The notes under the pieces were generated by a model. It searched no databases, was not told where the DNA came from, and was given only the letters and a program-made list of their open reading frames with translations. This document shows positions 53,985 through 62,994 of a stretch of DNA of 64,000 nt, piece after piece. Within the stretch, counting starts at the first letter, position 1; each line of letters opens with the position of its first letter. This DNA is from a bacterium (lineage in GTDB: Bacteria; Bdellovibrionota_G; JALEGL01), in contig JALEGL010000008.1 in NCBI GenBank assembly GCA_022763185.1, forward strand, positions 131,012 to 195,011. The letters are read 5' to 3'. The position numbers and the translations under genes are program-made.

Positions 53985-54365
53985 ATGCAAAGCACTCGTT
54001 ATTCTGGGGGGAAAAACACTAAAAAGAATTCATCGAAAACCGATAAGTTTTCTAATTTAATTCAATTAACCCAGAGTATGACCAATGGTTTATCGGCTAA
54101 TGTTGAAAAACAAGTTTATCAAAGTATTGATGAAGTTGGGCGCGTTAAAAAGTTGTCTGAAGCAGAACTGAAAAATTTAAAAACTGCAGTCAAGATAAGA
54201 GCTCAAAAAAGTAAAGCTCTTCTTGGTTCAAGACTAGAATATTCTTTAAAGCAAGCTTCTGGTCAGCTAAGCAAAGCCTTAAGCAAAGAAATTAATTCAG
54301 TTGAAAAAACACTCAACCGTATTGAGAAAAAATTAAACAAATTAGAAAAAAACACCTGGGCATAA
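53985..54365 (+). CDS. Small basic coiled-coil protein of unknown function
   Basis: A 126-residue, Lys- and Ser-rich soluble protein. After a polar, probably disordered start it is almost all helix, with heptad-like spacing at the end (NSVEKTLNRIEKKLNKLEKN), indicating coiled-coil oligomerisation. I see no catalytic or binding motif; the composition resembles phasin-like or nucleoid-associated small proteins, but that is only an analogy. AAAGGAG ends about 10 nt before ATG 53985. It lies between the REP-like repeat and prfB. Confidence 0.75.
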   Translation: MQSTRYSGGKNTKKNSSKTDKFSNLIQLTQSMTNGLSANVEKQVYQSIDEVGRVKKLSEAELKNLKTAVKIRAQKSKALLGSRLEYSLKQASGQLSKALSKEINSVEKTLNRIEKKLNKLEKNTWA

Positions 54366-54431
54366 TTAAAAAAAATACACGGGGCTTTGCCTGATGTGTA
54401 TATTCTTGCGCAATCGTGTATAAGCTAGGCT

Positions 54432-55508
54432 ATGAAGCAAGACCTTGAAGCATTGCAAAGTAAAATTGAAACTTTGGCAGACGTTTTTAAAATTGATCAG
54501 TTAAAACTTGAATTAAAAGAGCTGGCAAAAAAAATGTCAGAAGAAGGTTTTTGGGATGATGCTGATCAAGCGGCTAAAATTCAGCAAAAAAGCAGTCGTT
54601 TAGAAGATCTTATTGCTACCTTTGATCAACTAAAGCACAATGTTCAAGATGCTTTTGATTTTTTGGATATGGCAGAGGGTGATGCGCAAATGCTCGCCGA
54701 AGCACAAAGCTTATTCAATAAAGTTGAAAAAACCGTTGCTGACTTGGAGTTTAAGCGCATGCTTAGTGGCGAGATGGATGCAAGTTCAGCTATTTTAAGT
54801 ATCAATAGTGGAGCCGGTGGAACAGAGTCTCAAGATTGGGTAGACATGCTTTTGCGCATGTACCTGCGTTGGGCGGAAAAGCGAGACTTTAAAGCCAATA
54901 TTGTTGATATACTTCCTGGAGAAGAAGCGGGTATTAAAAATGTAACGGTCACCATTGATGGTGAGTATGCCTATGGTTATTTAAAAGCCGAGCAGGGCAT
55001 TCATCGTTTGGTTAGAATTTCACCCTTTGACTCCAATGCCCGTCGCCACACATCTTTTGCATCTGTGGCAGCTGTTCCTCAAGTTGAAGATGATGTGGAT
55101 ATAGAGATATTGGAAGAAGACTTGCGTATTGATACATTTAGAGCTTCTGGTGCCGGTGGACAACACGTTAATACAACAGATTCAGCGGTAAGAATAACCC
55201 ACCTTCCCACCAACACTGTGGCCAGTTGTCAAAATGAACGCTCACAACACAAAAACAAAGCACAAGCCATGAAGATTCTTAAAGCCCGCTTGTATGAAAA
55301 GCAACAGCAAGAGAAAGAAAAAAAGCAGGCAGAATTAGCGGGTGAAAAAAAAGGCATTGATTTTGGTAGTCAAATTCGATCCTACACCATGCAGCCGTAT
55401 CAACTGATCAAAGATCACCGAACGAATACTGAAACGGGTAAAGTCCAAGCCGTTTTAGATGGCGATATTGATGAGTTTATTAAGAGTTATTTGTTGCAGC
55501 AAGCTTAA
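54432..55508 (+). CDS. prfB: Peptide chain release factor 2
   Basis: RF2 recognises UAA and UGA and triggers peptide release. The codon-recognition tripeptide SPF (in RISPFDSNARRHTSFA) and the GGQ in GAGGQHVNTTDSAVRITH are present, so this is RF2 and not RF1. The N-terminal helical domain is complete. In many bacteria the gene needs a +1 frameshift at an early UGA; here the frame is open from ATG 54432 through the equivalent region (LADVFKIDQLKLEL), so autoregulatory frameshifting is absent. 358 residues. Confidence 0.96.
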   Translation: MKQDLEALQSKIETLADVFKIDQLKLELKELAKKMSEEGFWDDADQAAKIQQKSSRLEDLIATFDQLKHNVQDAFDFLDMAEGDAQMLAEAQSLFNKVEKTVADLEFKRMLSGEMDASSAILSINSGAGGTESQDWVDMLLRMYLRWAEKRDFKANIVDILPGEEAGIKNVTVTIDGEYAYGYLKAEQGIHRLVRISPFDSNARRHTSFASVAAVPQVEDDVDIEILEEDLRIDTFRASGAGGQHVNTTDSAVRITHLPTNTVASCQNERSQHKNKAQAMKILKARLYEKQQQEKEKKQAELAGEKKGIDFGSQIRSYTMQPYQLIKDHRTNTETGKVQAVLDGDIDEFIKSYLLQQA

Positions 55509-55605
55509 ATAAAGTCTGTTGATCAAAGGTCTACTTTACGATAGATGCGTTGCATAAAAATGTAATGTGTATTATTAAGAAAGAAGTTCACTTTGGGGGG
55601 AAACA

Positions 55606-56342
55606 ATGAAAATGTTTAAAACATCAATCTTAGTCAGTTTTATACTGTGTAATGCCAGCGTTTGGGCGTAAAATTATGCTTTTAACAATCCTTTTCTCTA
55701 CGCTATTGATGATGCTTTACCCGCTCATATGCATGACTCCATTGGTCAGTTTCACAATGCAGCAATGACCATTGTATCCAATAACCAGCCTGATCGAGAC
55801 AATTTTTTAATTGGTCTGACCGTGATAAACTATCAAAGAAAAACTTTTTAGGTACCTACTATACAACCAGAAACAGCTTGGACCTATTTGACCAAACTGC
55901 ATTGATGAGAGTGGATCGTTTGTTTCAAGATCGAATCAAAAATCACACTGCAATACATGCCATGACCTTGAGTTTAGAAAACAAAAATACTGACCAAGTT
56001 GATGTGATTACTCTCATTTTTGTAGAAAACCTGTTTTATAACAATAATCAGCCCTACAGTGAATCAGAATGCATAGTTCGTTTGACGACGTCAATAGCAC
56101 ATGAAATCTTTGGTTATGTTGACGCATTTTTAGCAGAAAACATAGAAAACTACATTGCTTGGGACGAAGAAGCACGAGCAATTGATGAGTTAAGTGCTAT
56201 GGTAGAAGGAATTCTTTTTCATAAGCGTTTTGCAGAGGGTGAGCTTTCACAAATGACCTCAAGTTTGCAGCAAGCTTTTTTAAATGCCCATGAGCGTGAA
56301 AAAGAAATGTTTTATAGTATCAGACAGACGAATCTGGAGTGA
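55606..56342 (+). pseudogene. Decayed gene for a secreted protein (nonsense codon plus frameshift)
   Basis: ATG 55606 encodes a signal peptide, MKMFKTSILVSFILCNASVWA, and then an in-frame TAA (55669-55671) exactly at the signal-peptidase site, where a CAA-to-TAA change would explain it. The frame continues (NYAFNNPFLYAIDDALPA) to a run of six T (55803-55808), where one lost T shifts the frame. Beyond it the coding frame goes on as NWSDRDKLSKKNFLGTYY, DLFDQTALMRVDRLF and ends at 56342 (RQTNLE). The restored product is about 240 residues with no recognised family. A shorter frame starting at 55878 alone would lack a signal peptide. Sequencing error cannot account for both lesions easily. Confidence 0.8.
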
Positions 56343-56440
56343 GGTGCATGAGAACAAAATGTATCAGAGAAGAGTACTTGATTCGAATTGAAAAAATGAA
56401 CAACAACAAATGATAATTTCAGGTTTAATTTAAAATAAAC

Positions 56441-56457
56441 ATAGCTTTATAAGCTAT
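56441..56457. promoter_or_regulatory. Perfect palindrome upstream of lysS
   Basis: ATAGCTT-TAT-AAGCTAT is a perfect 7-bp inverted repeat with a TAT centre, 22 nt before the lysS start. It has the same geometry as the palindrome in the mnmA promoter but a different sequence. It could be an operator or a weak leader hairpin. Confidence 0.35.
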
Positions 56458-56479
56458 TTAGCGTTAAGAAACTCATTCT

Positions 56480-57997
56480 ATGAGTGAACAAACGCAACCT
56501 TTGTTTTGGGCAGATGAGCATGCCAATGAAATTGTAGAACAAAAAAATGAAGTGGTGGTGGCTACTGGGATTTCTCCATCTGGCTACATTCACGTTGGTA
56601 ATTTTAGAGAAGTGGCTACCGCTGATGCTATTGTTAGAGCCGTAAAAGATAAAGGCAAGTCGGTAAAGCTGATCTATATTGCAGATAATTATGACCCTTT
56701 ACGTAAAGTCTATCCGTTTTTAGATGAAAAAACTTATGCGCCGTATGTGGGCAATGCACTGTCTGAGATCCCTTCACCTGAGCCAGGTTTTCCAAGTTAC
56801 TCTGAGCGGTTTTTACATCCTTTTTTACAAGCTTTAGAAAGCTTGGATATCACGATTGAATTGGTCAAAGCAGATGAGTTGTACAAGCAGGGTGCATTTT
56901 TAGATAATACGCTTAAGGCTTTGGAAAAGACCCAAGAAATAAGAAAAATTTTAAAAACCGTTACCGGTAAAGATACTCCTGATGATTGGTCGCCTTTTAC
57001 ACCGATTTGTGAAAAAAATGGTCGCATGGATACCACCAAGGTTCTTGCCTATGATTTAGAAAAGAAACAAATAGAATATGAGTGCTCAGAGAGTGGTTAT
57101 AGAGGCGTGAGAGATATTCAAGGTGGAGGTAAGCTAACCTGGCGTGTGGATTGGCCTGCACGTTGGCAAATGTTGGGAGTCACTGTTGAACCCTTTGGTA
57201 AAGATCATGCTTCTCGTGGTGGTTCTTATGATACTGGCAAAATCATTGCCAAAGAAATTTTTGATTATGAAGCACCGTATCCCATCATTTATGAATGGAT
57301 TGGCCTTAAAGGTGTGGGTGATATGTCTTCCAGTAAAGGCAATGTGATTTCCATCAATGATATGTTAGAGGTTCTTCCTCCTGAAGTATTGAAATACTGG
57401 GTGTTTAAAGCCAAACCTAACAAACACTTATCTTTAGACCCTTCTATTCCATTGTTAAGCTTGATGGATGAATACGATGATCCGGAGTCTAAGAATAAAC
57501 AACACCGTGCTTTTGAGCTGGCACAAATTTCTAGTGCTCCAAGTTTGGGTGTACCTTTTAAACATTTAATCTCTTTGGTGCAGATTCATGATAGCGTTGA
57601 TGACGTTGCACATACTTTACAACGTTCAGGTTACAGTCAGCTTGATAAAGTAGTCTTGGCTTCAAGAATGACCTATGCCAAGCAATGGTTGGAAAAATTT
57701 GGACCAGAAGATATGAAATTCTCTGTTCAAAAAGAATTGCCCGAGTTAGCCAAAACTTTATCTGCAGAGCAAAAGCAAACCTTGAACTTGATAGCGGATA
57801 AACTAGAAGACAGTATGTCAGCTCAGGATATTCATGAATTGATTTATGCCATTAAAAATGAATTGGGCTTAAACCCTAAAGACATTTTTTATGCGATCTA
57901 TGCCTCAATTTTGGGTAAGGAAAAAGGCCCAAGAGCTGGCTTTTTCCTTTCTATTTTAGACACAGACTTCATCAAAAAAAGGTTTACAGAAGTATAA
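56480..57997 (+). CDS. lysS: Class I lysyl-tRNA synthetase
   Basis: A Rossmann-fold LysRS of the archaeal/spirochaete type (also called lysK), not the class II enzyme usual in proteobacteria. The HIGH motif is HVGN (38-41) in SPSGYIHVGNFREV; the KMSKS motif is MSSSKGN (near 282), and the PFGKDHASRGGSYDTG strand contributes to the active site. A C-terminal helical anticodon-binding domain follows. 505 residues is normal for class I. No class II lysS is in this window. It is followed 13 nt later by lolC/E. Confidence 0.95.
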   Translation: MSEQTQPLFWADEHANEIVEQKNEVVVATGISPSGYIHVGNFREVATADAIVRAVKDKGKSVKLIYIADNYDPLRKVYPFLDEKTYAPYVGNALSEIPSPEPGFPSYSERFLHPFLQALESLDITIELVKADELYKQGAFLDNTLKALEKTQEIRKILKTVTGKDTPDDWSPFTPICEKNGRMDTTKVLAYDLEKKQIEYECSESGYRGVRDIQGGGKLTWRVDWPARWQMLGVTVEPFGKDHASRGGSYDTGKIIAKEIFDYEAPYPIIYEWIGLKGVGDMSSSKGNVISINDMLEVLPPEVLKYWVFKAKPNKHLSLDPSIPLLSLMDEYDDPESKNKQHRAFELAQISSAPSLGVPFKHLISLVQIHDSVDDVAHTLQRSGYSQLDKVVLASRMTYAKQWLEKFGPEDMKFSVQKELPELAKTLSAEQKQTLNLIADKLEDSMSAQDIHELIYAIKNELGLNPKDIFYAIYASILGKEKGPRAGFFLSILDTDFIKKRFTEV

Positions 57998-58010
57998 GGT
58001 TATACTTGTT

Positions 58011-59252
58011 ATGAAGCATTCTTATGAATACTACATTGGTCTTAGATACTTGCTGTCTAAGAAGAAGCAAGCCTTTTTATCTGTAATTAGCTGGATTTCA
58101 GTTTTGGGCATAGCGGTTGGTGTCATGGCATTAACCGTTGTTTTATCTGCTGTTTCAGGTTTTCAGGAAGACTTTCGCAAACGGATTTTAGGAAACAATG
58201 CGCCCTTGATTGTATTTAATCACGAAGGCAATATTTATAATTATGAGCCAGTCTATGAAGATATTATGGCAACCTCAGGCGTAACCGGAGCCAACCCATT
58301 TGTTTATGGTGAAGTATTAATGGTTTCTGAAACTGGACGTTCTTCTGGAGGAGTTATTTATGGTGTAAATCCTGAGCGGGTTAAAAATGTTACCTCACTT
58401 AATTCTGATATGAACAGGGGTAAACTTGAAGATCTAAAAACTACCTCAGGTTTACCTGGCATTATTTTGGGTAATGATATTGCTGAAAACCAATTGTTTG
58501 TTAGTGTTGGCTCCACTATCAGTATTGTGTCTCCAGAAGGTGAGTTGAGTCCCTTTGGCTTTGGTCCAAAGTTGAGAAAGTTTGAAGTGGTGGGGACTTT
58601 TAAAAGTGGTCTTTTTGAGTTTGATACCAAAAGTGCCTATGTATTACTTGAAGATGCCCAGAGTTTTTTAGGTATTGAAGACGCCGTTGCAGGTATTCAA
58701 GTTATGGTTGATGATTATGAGAAAAATGCCAAGCCAGTGGCCGTTGAACTCTATAAAAACTTGGGTTCATCATTTTATGTCAGACACTGGATGGAGTTAA
58801 ACAGAGATTTATTCAATGCGTTTAAGCTAGAAAAAACAGTATTTTTTATTGTGGTGGTCATGATTGTGTTGGTGGCATCGTTTAATATCATCAGTACTTT
58901 AACCTTATTGGTTTTAACCAAAGCTAGAGAAATTTCTATTTTAAAAACATTGGGTGCAACCCGTAAGAGTATTGCCAAGATATTCATGTTTTGCGGTTTT
59001 GTGTTGGGGACGCTTGGAACGCTATTGGGGCTTATGCTAGGAATTGTTGGCTGTTACATGTTGGAACATTATTTTCCTTTTCCACTCAATGCCAATGTTT
59101 ATCAAGTGGACCACTTGCCCATAAGGATTGATGTTTTAGAATGGACCTGGGTTGGTGTTTGTGCGCTGAGTATAAGTTTTTTATCAACCTTATATCCAGC
59201 GTTTAAAGCTTCTAAGTTAGAGCCTTCAGAGGGAATACGCTATGATATCTAA
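58011..59252 (+). CDS. Lipoprotein-releasing ABC permease, LolC/LolE family
   Basis: The 413-residue permease releases outer-membrane lipoproteins from the inner membrane to LolA. It opens YEYYIGLRYLLSKKKQAFLSVISW with the first membrane helix, then a large periplasmic MacB-like domain (about 50-265) and three C-terminal helices, ending SKLEPSEGIRYDI. Only one LolC/E gene is present beside lolD, so it probably acts as a homodimer (LolF-like) rather than as LolC plus LolE. lolD begins inside its last codons. Confidence 0.94.
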   Translation: MKHSYEYYIGLRYLLSKKKQAFLSVISWISVLGIAVGVMALTVVLSAVSGFQEDFRKRILGNNAPLIVFNHEGNIYNYEPVYEDIMATSGVTGANPFVYGEVLMVSETGRSSGGVIYGVNPERVKNVTSLNSDMNRGKLEDLKTTSGLPGIILGNDIAENQLFVSVGSTISIVSPEGELSPFGFGPKLRKFEVVGTFKSGLFEFDTKSAYVLLEDAQSFLGIEDAVAGIQVMVDDYEKNAKPVAVELYKNLGSSFYVRHWMELNRDLFNAFKLEKTVFFIVVVMIVLVASFNIISTLTLLVLTKAREISILKTLGATRKSIAKIFMFCGFVLGTLGTLLGLMLGIVGCYMLEHYFPFPLNANVYQVDHLPIRIDVLEWTWVGVCALSISFLSTLYPAFKASKLEPSEGIRYDI

Positions 59253-59943
59253 TTCAGACCTTTCCATTAAGGCAGAAAATATTTCTAAAGCATATATAAA
59301 AAACAATCATGAAAAGATTGAAGTGCTTAAAGACCTCAACTTTGAAATTAGCAGTGGACAGTCGGCAGCTGTTGTTGGTCATTCAGGATGTGGGAAGTCT
59401 ACATTTCTACAAATTTTAGGAACCTTATTAAAACCTAATTCAGGCCAAATTTTAATTGGAGATGAAGCCGTTTTAACCAAAAAAGACCGTGAATTGTCGG
59501 CTTTTAGAAATAAAAACATTGGTTTTGTTTTTCAATTTCATCATTTATTGCCAGACTTTACCGCCTCGGAAAATGTGGCCATTCCTTTATTAATGCAAAA
59601 AATGAGTATGCAAAAAGCTTTAAAAAAAGCTGAGGATGCCTTAAAAGAAGTAGACTTATTTGACCGCAAAGATCATAAACCTTCAGCGATGTCAGGTGGA
59701 GAGCAGCAAAGAACAGCACTTGCCAGAGCGTTGGTCACTCAACCCAAAATTGTTCTAGCGGATGAGCCTACCGGTAATTTAGATGAAGAAACTGGTGCTG
59801 GTGTTGGGCAGCTATTGTTTGAGCATGTAAAACAGTATAATTGTGCATTAGTTGTTGTAACACATAATAGAAACTTGGCTAAGTCTGCAGATCGTGTATT
59901 AAGGTTGAGCAATGGCTGCTTGGTCCAAGAAGATTTGAGTTAG
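59242..59943 (+). CDS. lolD: Lipoprotein-releasing system ATPase LolD
   Basis: ATPase subunit of the Lol transporter: Walker A GHSGCGKST, Q-loop FVFQFHHLLPDF, signature MSGGEQQRTALARAL, Walker B IVLADEPTGNLD, switch His in VVTHN. FQFHHLLPDFTASENVAIP is the LolD-specific stretch. 233 residues. It overlaps lolC/E by 11 bp and precedes bamA by 18 nt, linking lipoprotein sorting to barrel assembly in one operon. Confidence 0.95.
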   Translation: MISNSDLSIKAENISKAYIKNNHEKIEVLKDLNFEISSGQSAAVVGHSGCGKSTFLQILGTLLKPNSGQILIGDEAVLTKKDRELSAFRNKNIGFVFQFHHLLPDFTASENVAIPLLMQKMSMQKALKKAEDALKEVDLFDRKDHKPSAMSGGEQQRTALARALVTQPKIVLADEPTGNLDEETGAGVGQLLFEHVKQYNCALVVVTHNRNLAKSADRVLRLSNGCLVQEDLS

Positions 59944-59961
59944 TGATATTGTTTTGAGATT

Positions 59962-62298
59962 ATGCAAAGGTATTTAGTGAAAAATTTTTGTAAGCTTTTT
60001 CCTGTTTTATTGGGTCTAAGTTTTTTTGTAATTAACCTTGGCCAGGCCTATAGCCAAACCATTCGTAGTGTTGAGGTTGTTGGTAATAAACGCGTAGAAA
60101 AAGATGCGGTTTTGGCTGTAGTGACCTCTAGTGCTGGGGAGACTTTAGATCGACAGAAAATAAAAAGTGATATTGAAAACATTAATGCTTTAGGCTTTTT
60201 CTCAGAAATAGAAGCGTCAATCAATGATCAAGGGGACTTGCTTTACACTCTTAAGGAAAAACCTTTTATTGAAAAAATAAAATTTGTGGGTAATGCCAAT
60301 GAAAAAGAAGAAGACTTAAAAGAAAAGCTAGAAATCAAAGCCTACAGTTTTTTAAAAGAGGAAGATTTACAAAAATCTCTGAATAATATTCAAGATCACT
60401 ATACCAGCAAAGGCTACCATCTAGCTGATATAGACTATACATTAGAAAAACTAGATAATGAAAAACAGGGCAGCGTTCTGGTTATCAAAATAGATGAGAG
60501 CAAAAAGGTCAAAGTCACGCGCATCAGTTTTATTGGGAACACTGTATTCAGTGAAAAAGAGCTACGCAGTTTTTTATTTACCAAAGAAAAAAACTTTTTA
60601 AGTTTTATTTCTTCAGCTGGAAGTTACCAAAAAGATATGTTGGCTCAAGATCAGCAAATCATCAAAAGTCGTTATGGAAATAAAGGGTATATCAATGCCA
60701 AGGTTTTAGAGCCTTTGATAAAAATTACAGCGGATAAAAGTGAGATTCATATTTTCTTTAAAATTGAAGAGGGTGAAAAGTATACAGTTGGTAATGTTGA
60801 TATCGATGGCGAACTTTTGGAACCAAAAGATAAATTGCTTGAGAAAGTTAAACTAAAATCTGGAGAAGTTTTTGATACTTTGATCTTGCAACGTGATATT
60901 GCAAATTTGTCAGATGTGTATGCCAAAAAGGGCTATGCTTATGTGAATGTTATACCTCAGGATCAACGTGATGAACGGAATAAAGTTGTCAGTATTACCT
61001 ATGCCATACAGCCGGGCCCAAAAATTAGAATCAACAGAATTCAATTTACCGGTAATCAAAGTACCCGAGATAAAGTGCTCCGACGTGAAATGGAAATTCA
61101 TGAAGGTGATATTTATAATATTGAAAAAATACGCAACTCTAAAGCCAGTATAGAACGTTTGGCTTTGTTTGAGGAAGTTCGCTTAAAGACACCTAAATCT
61201 GAACAAGAGAATACAGTAGACTTAATTTTTGAGGTGAAAGAAAAAGAAACGGGTAGTTTTAATATTGGTGCCGGGTTCAATACTTTAGATTCTTTTCAAC
61301 TGCTAGGAACAGTGCAAAAGCGGAATCTTTTTGGTTATGGCGTTGATTTAAATTTTAATGCTAGAGTGGGTGGCCGAACCCAAGCATTTAACTTGACTTA
61401 TAGAGACCCCTATTTTTTAGATAGTAAATGGGGAATGAACTTAAGTGCATTCAATATAGAACGACAATTCTTTGACTTTGATTTGACTTCTAGAGGCGGG
61501 TCCTTGGGATTTGATTACTTGCTTTATCAAAAGGGCTTAGAACGGGTTCGTTTGGGGTTAACCTATTCTCTGGTAGATCAGATTTTATCAGACTTAAGGC
61601 CAACGGTAGAAAATGTCTTTTCAGGAGGCTTAACATCGAGTGTTACGGCAACATTGGTCAGAGATACACGTAATAAAGTGTTTCAGCCCGATAAGGGATC
61701 GTTCTTGCAGCTATCTCAGGAAGTTGCTGGAGGACCGTTTGGTGGAGAAAATTCATTTTCAAAGAGTGAGTTTGACGGGCGCTGGTTTTTCCCTTTATTT
61801 AGAGAAAGCAAAATTCCTGTGATTAAAGATTCAGTTTTTGCGCTTCACTTTAAAACCGGTTACGTGGCACCACTCAACAGCGATGAACGGGTTCCTTTGT
61901 TTGAGCGTTATTTCCCAGGGGGTATTTTAAGTTTAAGAGGTTTCCGTATTAGATCTTTGGGACCTAAAATTCAAGTGGCGTCAAGCAATGATCCATCCAG
62001 CTTACAAACCTCAGACTTTGTAATTGGAGGTAATAAACAAGTTATCTTTAATGCTGAATACTTATTTCCAATTGTTAAAGCGGCTAATATTAGAGGTGTT
62101 TTGTTTTTTGATATGGGAAATGCTTTTGACAATGATGAAAGCATGTTTACTATTGAAGGACAAAGACAAAGCGTTGGGTTTGGCTTTAGATGGTTTTCGC
62201 CAATTGGACCGCTCCGCTTTGAGTGGGGCTACCCACTGGATAAAAAAGAAGACGAAAACAACGTAGTATTTGACTTTACGATTGGTTCGTTGTTTTAA
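59962..62298 (+). CDS. bamA: Outer-membrane protein assembly factor BamA
   Basis: BamA inserts beta-barrel proteins into the outer membrane. The 778-residue protein has a signal peptide (cut near GQAYS), five POTRA domains (about 33-430, starting IRSVEVVGNKRVEKDAV) and the Omp85 barrel, with the conserved LRGF in loop 6 (ILSLRGFRIRSLG) and a terminal aromatic Phe (IGSLF). All functional marks are intact. It lies between lolD and skp, its known neighbour and partner. Confidence 0.96.
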   Translation: MQRYLVKNFCKLFPVLLGLSFFVINLGQAYSQTIRSVEVVGNKRVEKDAVLAVVTSSAGETLDRQKIKSDIENINALGFFSEIEASINDQGDLLYTLKEKPFIEKIKFVGNANEKEEDLKEKLEIKAYSFLKEEDLQKSLNNIQDHYTSKGYHLADIDYTLEKLDNEKQGSVLVIKIDESKKVKVTRISFIGNTVFSEKELRSFLFTKEKNFLSFISSAGSYQKDMLAQDQQIIKSRYGNKGYINAKVLEPLIKITADKSEIHIFFKIEEGEKYTVGNVDIDGELLEPKDKLLEKVKLKSGEVFDTLILQRDIANLSDVYAKKGYAYVNVIPQDQRDERNKVVSITYAIQPGPKIRINRIQFTGNQSTRDKVLRREMEIHEGDIYNIEKIRNSKASIERLALFEEVRLKTPKSEQENTVDLIFEVKEKETGSFNIGAGFNTLDSFQLLGTVQKRNLFGYGVDLNFNARVGGRTQAFNLTYRDPYFLDSKWGMNLSAFNIERQFFDFDLTSRGGSLGFDYLLYQKGLERVRLGLTYSLVDQILSDLRPTVENVFSGGLTSSVTATLVRDTRNKVFQPDKGSFLQLSQEVAGGPFGGENSFSKSEFDGRWFFPLFRESKIPVIKDSVFALHFKTGYVAPLNSDERVPLFERYFPGGILSLRGFRIRSLGPKIQVASSNDPSSLQTSDFVIGGNKQVIFNAEYLFPIVKAANIRGVLFFDMGNAFDNDESMFTIEGQRQSVGFGFRWFSPIGPLRFEWGYPLDKKEDENNVVFDFTIGSLF

Positions 62299-62316
62299 GA
62301 GGGGATGAAATTAATA

Positions 62317-62844
62317 ATGAAAAAAGTTATAACAATTTTAATCTTAAGTTTAACTGTATCTGCTCAGTTGTGGGCAAACAATATTGCTGTTTTTAATATT
62401 CAAGATGTTGTTGATAGCATTGATGAAGGTAAAAAGGCTAAATCAGCAATGGAAACATCAATGTCAGATGCTCAGAAAAAGCAAAAAGAGTTTACTGAGC
62501 TTCAAACCAAGTTTGGAAAATTACAAGAAGAGTTTGGTAAAATGCGTTTGGCCTGGGATAAAAAAGTTTTAGAACAAAAGCAAAATGCGCTTATTGCAAT
62601 GCAAAAAGATTTACAAAGTAAGGCCGTTGAGCTGCAAAAATTAGACAACGAACTTCGTAAAAAAGAGCTTCAGTATCAGGCTGTAATCGGTAAAAAAATC
62701 CAAGAAGTGATTAAAAAAATTGCATCAACGGGTTCATATGATTTAATTTTAGAAAAGTTGGAGTCTGGAGTTCACTTCAGTAAGCCAAAAATGGATATCA
62801 CAGATTTGGTGATCAAAGAGTACAATAAAGTGCATAAAAAATAA
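62317..62844 (+). CDS. skp: Periplasmic chaperone Skp/OmpH
   Basis: Skp carries unfolded outer-membrane proteins to the Bam complex. The 175-residue protein has a signal peptide MKKVITILILSLTVSAQLWA and a short beta core (NIAVFNIQDVVDSI) with two long coiled-coil helices, the jellyfish-tentacle architecture. ATG 62317 is preferred over 62305 because the upstream one touches GAGGGG directly, while 62317 gives a normal basic signal-peptide start. It follows bamA closely, as in E. coli. Confidence 0.9.
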   Translation: MKKVITILILSLTVSAQLWANNIAVFNIQDVVDSIDEGKKAKSAMETSMSDAQKKQKEFTELQTKFGKLQEEFGKMRLAWDKKVLEQKQNALIAMQKDLQSKAVELQKLDNELRKKELQYQAVIGKKIQEVIKKIASTGSYDLILEKLESGVHFSKPKMDITDLVIKEYNKVHKK

Positions 62845-62891
62845 GATTTTTATACATGATACATTTCAATCTAATTTTCACAATATGATAA

Positions 62892-62966
62892 AGGCACGTA
62901 GCTCAGTGGGAGAGCGCTACCCTGACACGGTAGAGGTCGGCAGTTCAATCCTGCCCGTGCCTACCA
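62892..62966 (+). tRNA. tRNA-Val(GAC)
   Basis: A full cloverleaf: acceptor AGGCACG pairs with CGTGCCT; D arm GCTC/GAGC; anticodon arm CTACC/GGTAG with loop CTGACAC giving anticodon GAC (Val); T arm GGCAG-TTCAATC-CTGCC; CCA is encoded. 75 nt. It stands alone, 47 nt after skp. Confidence 0.96.
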
Positions 62967-62994
62967 TTTTATATAAAACCCCAGTAAAAAAGAG

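Noticed and set aside
54432-54560. Programmed +1 frameshift expected in prfB
   Set aside because: The frame is open from the ATG through the region where the early UGA normally lies; there is no in-frame UGA, so no frameshift is needed.
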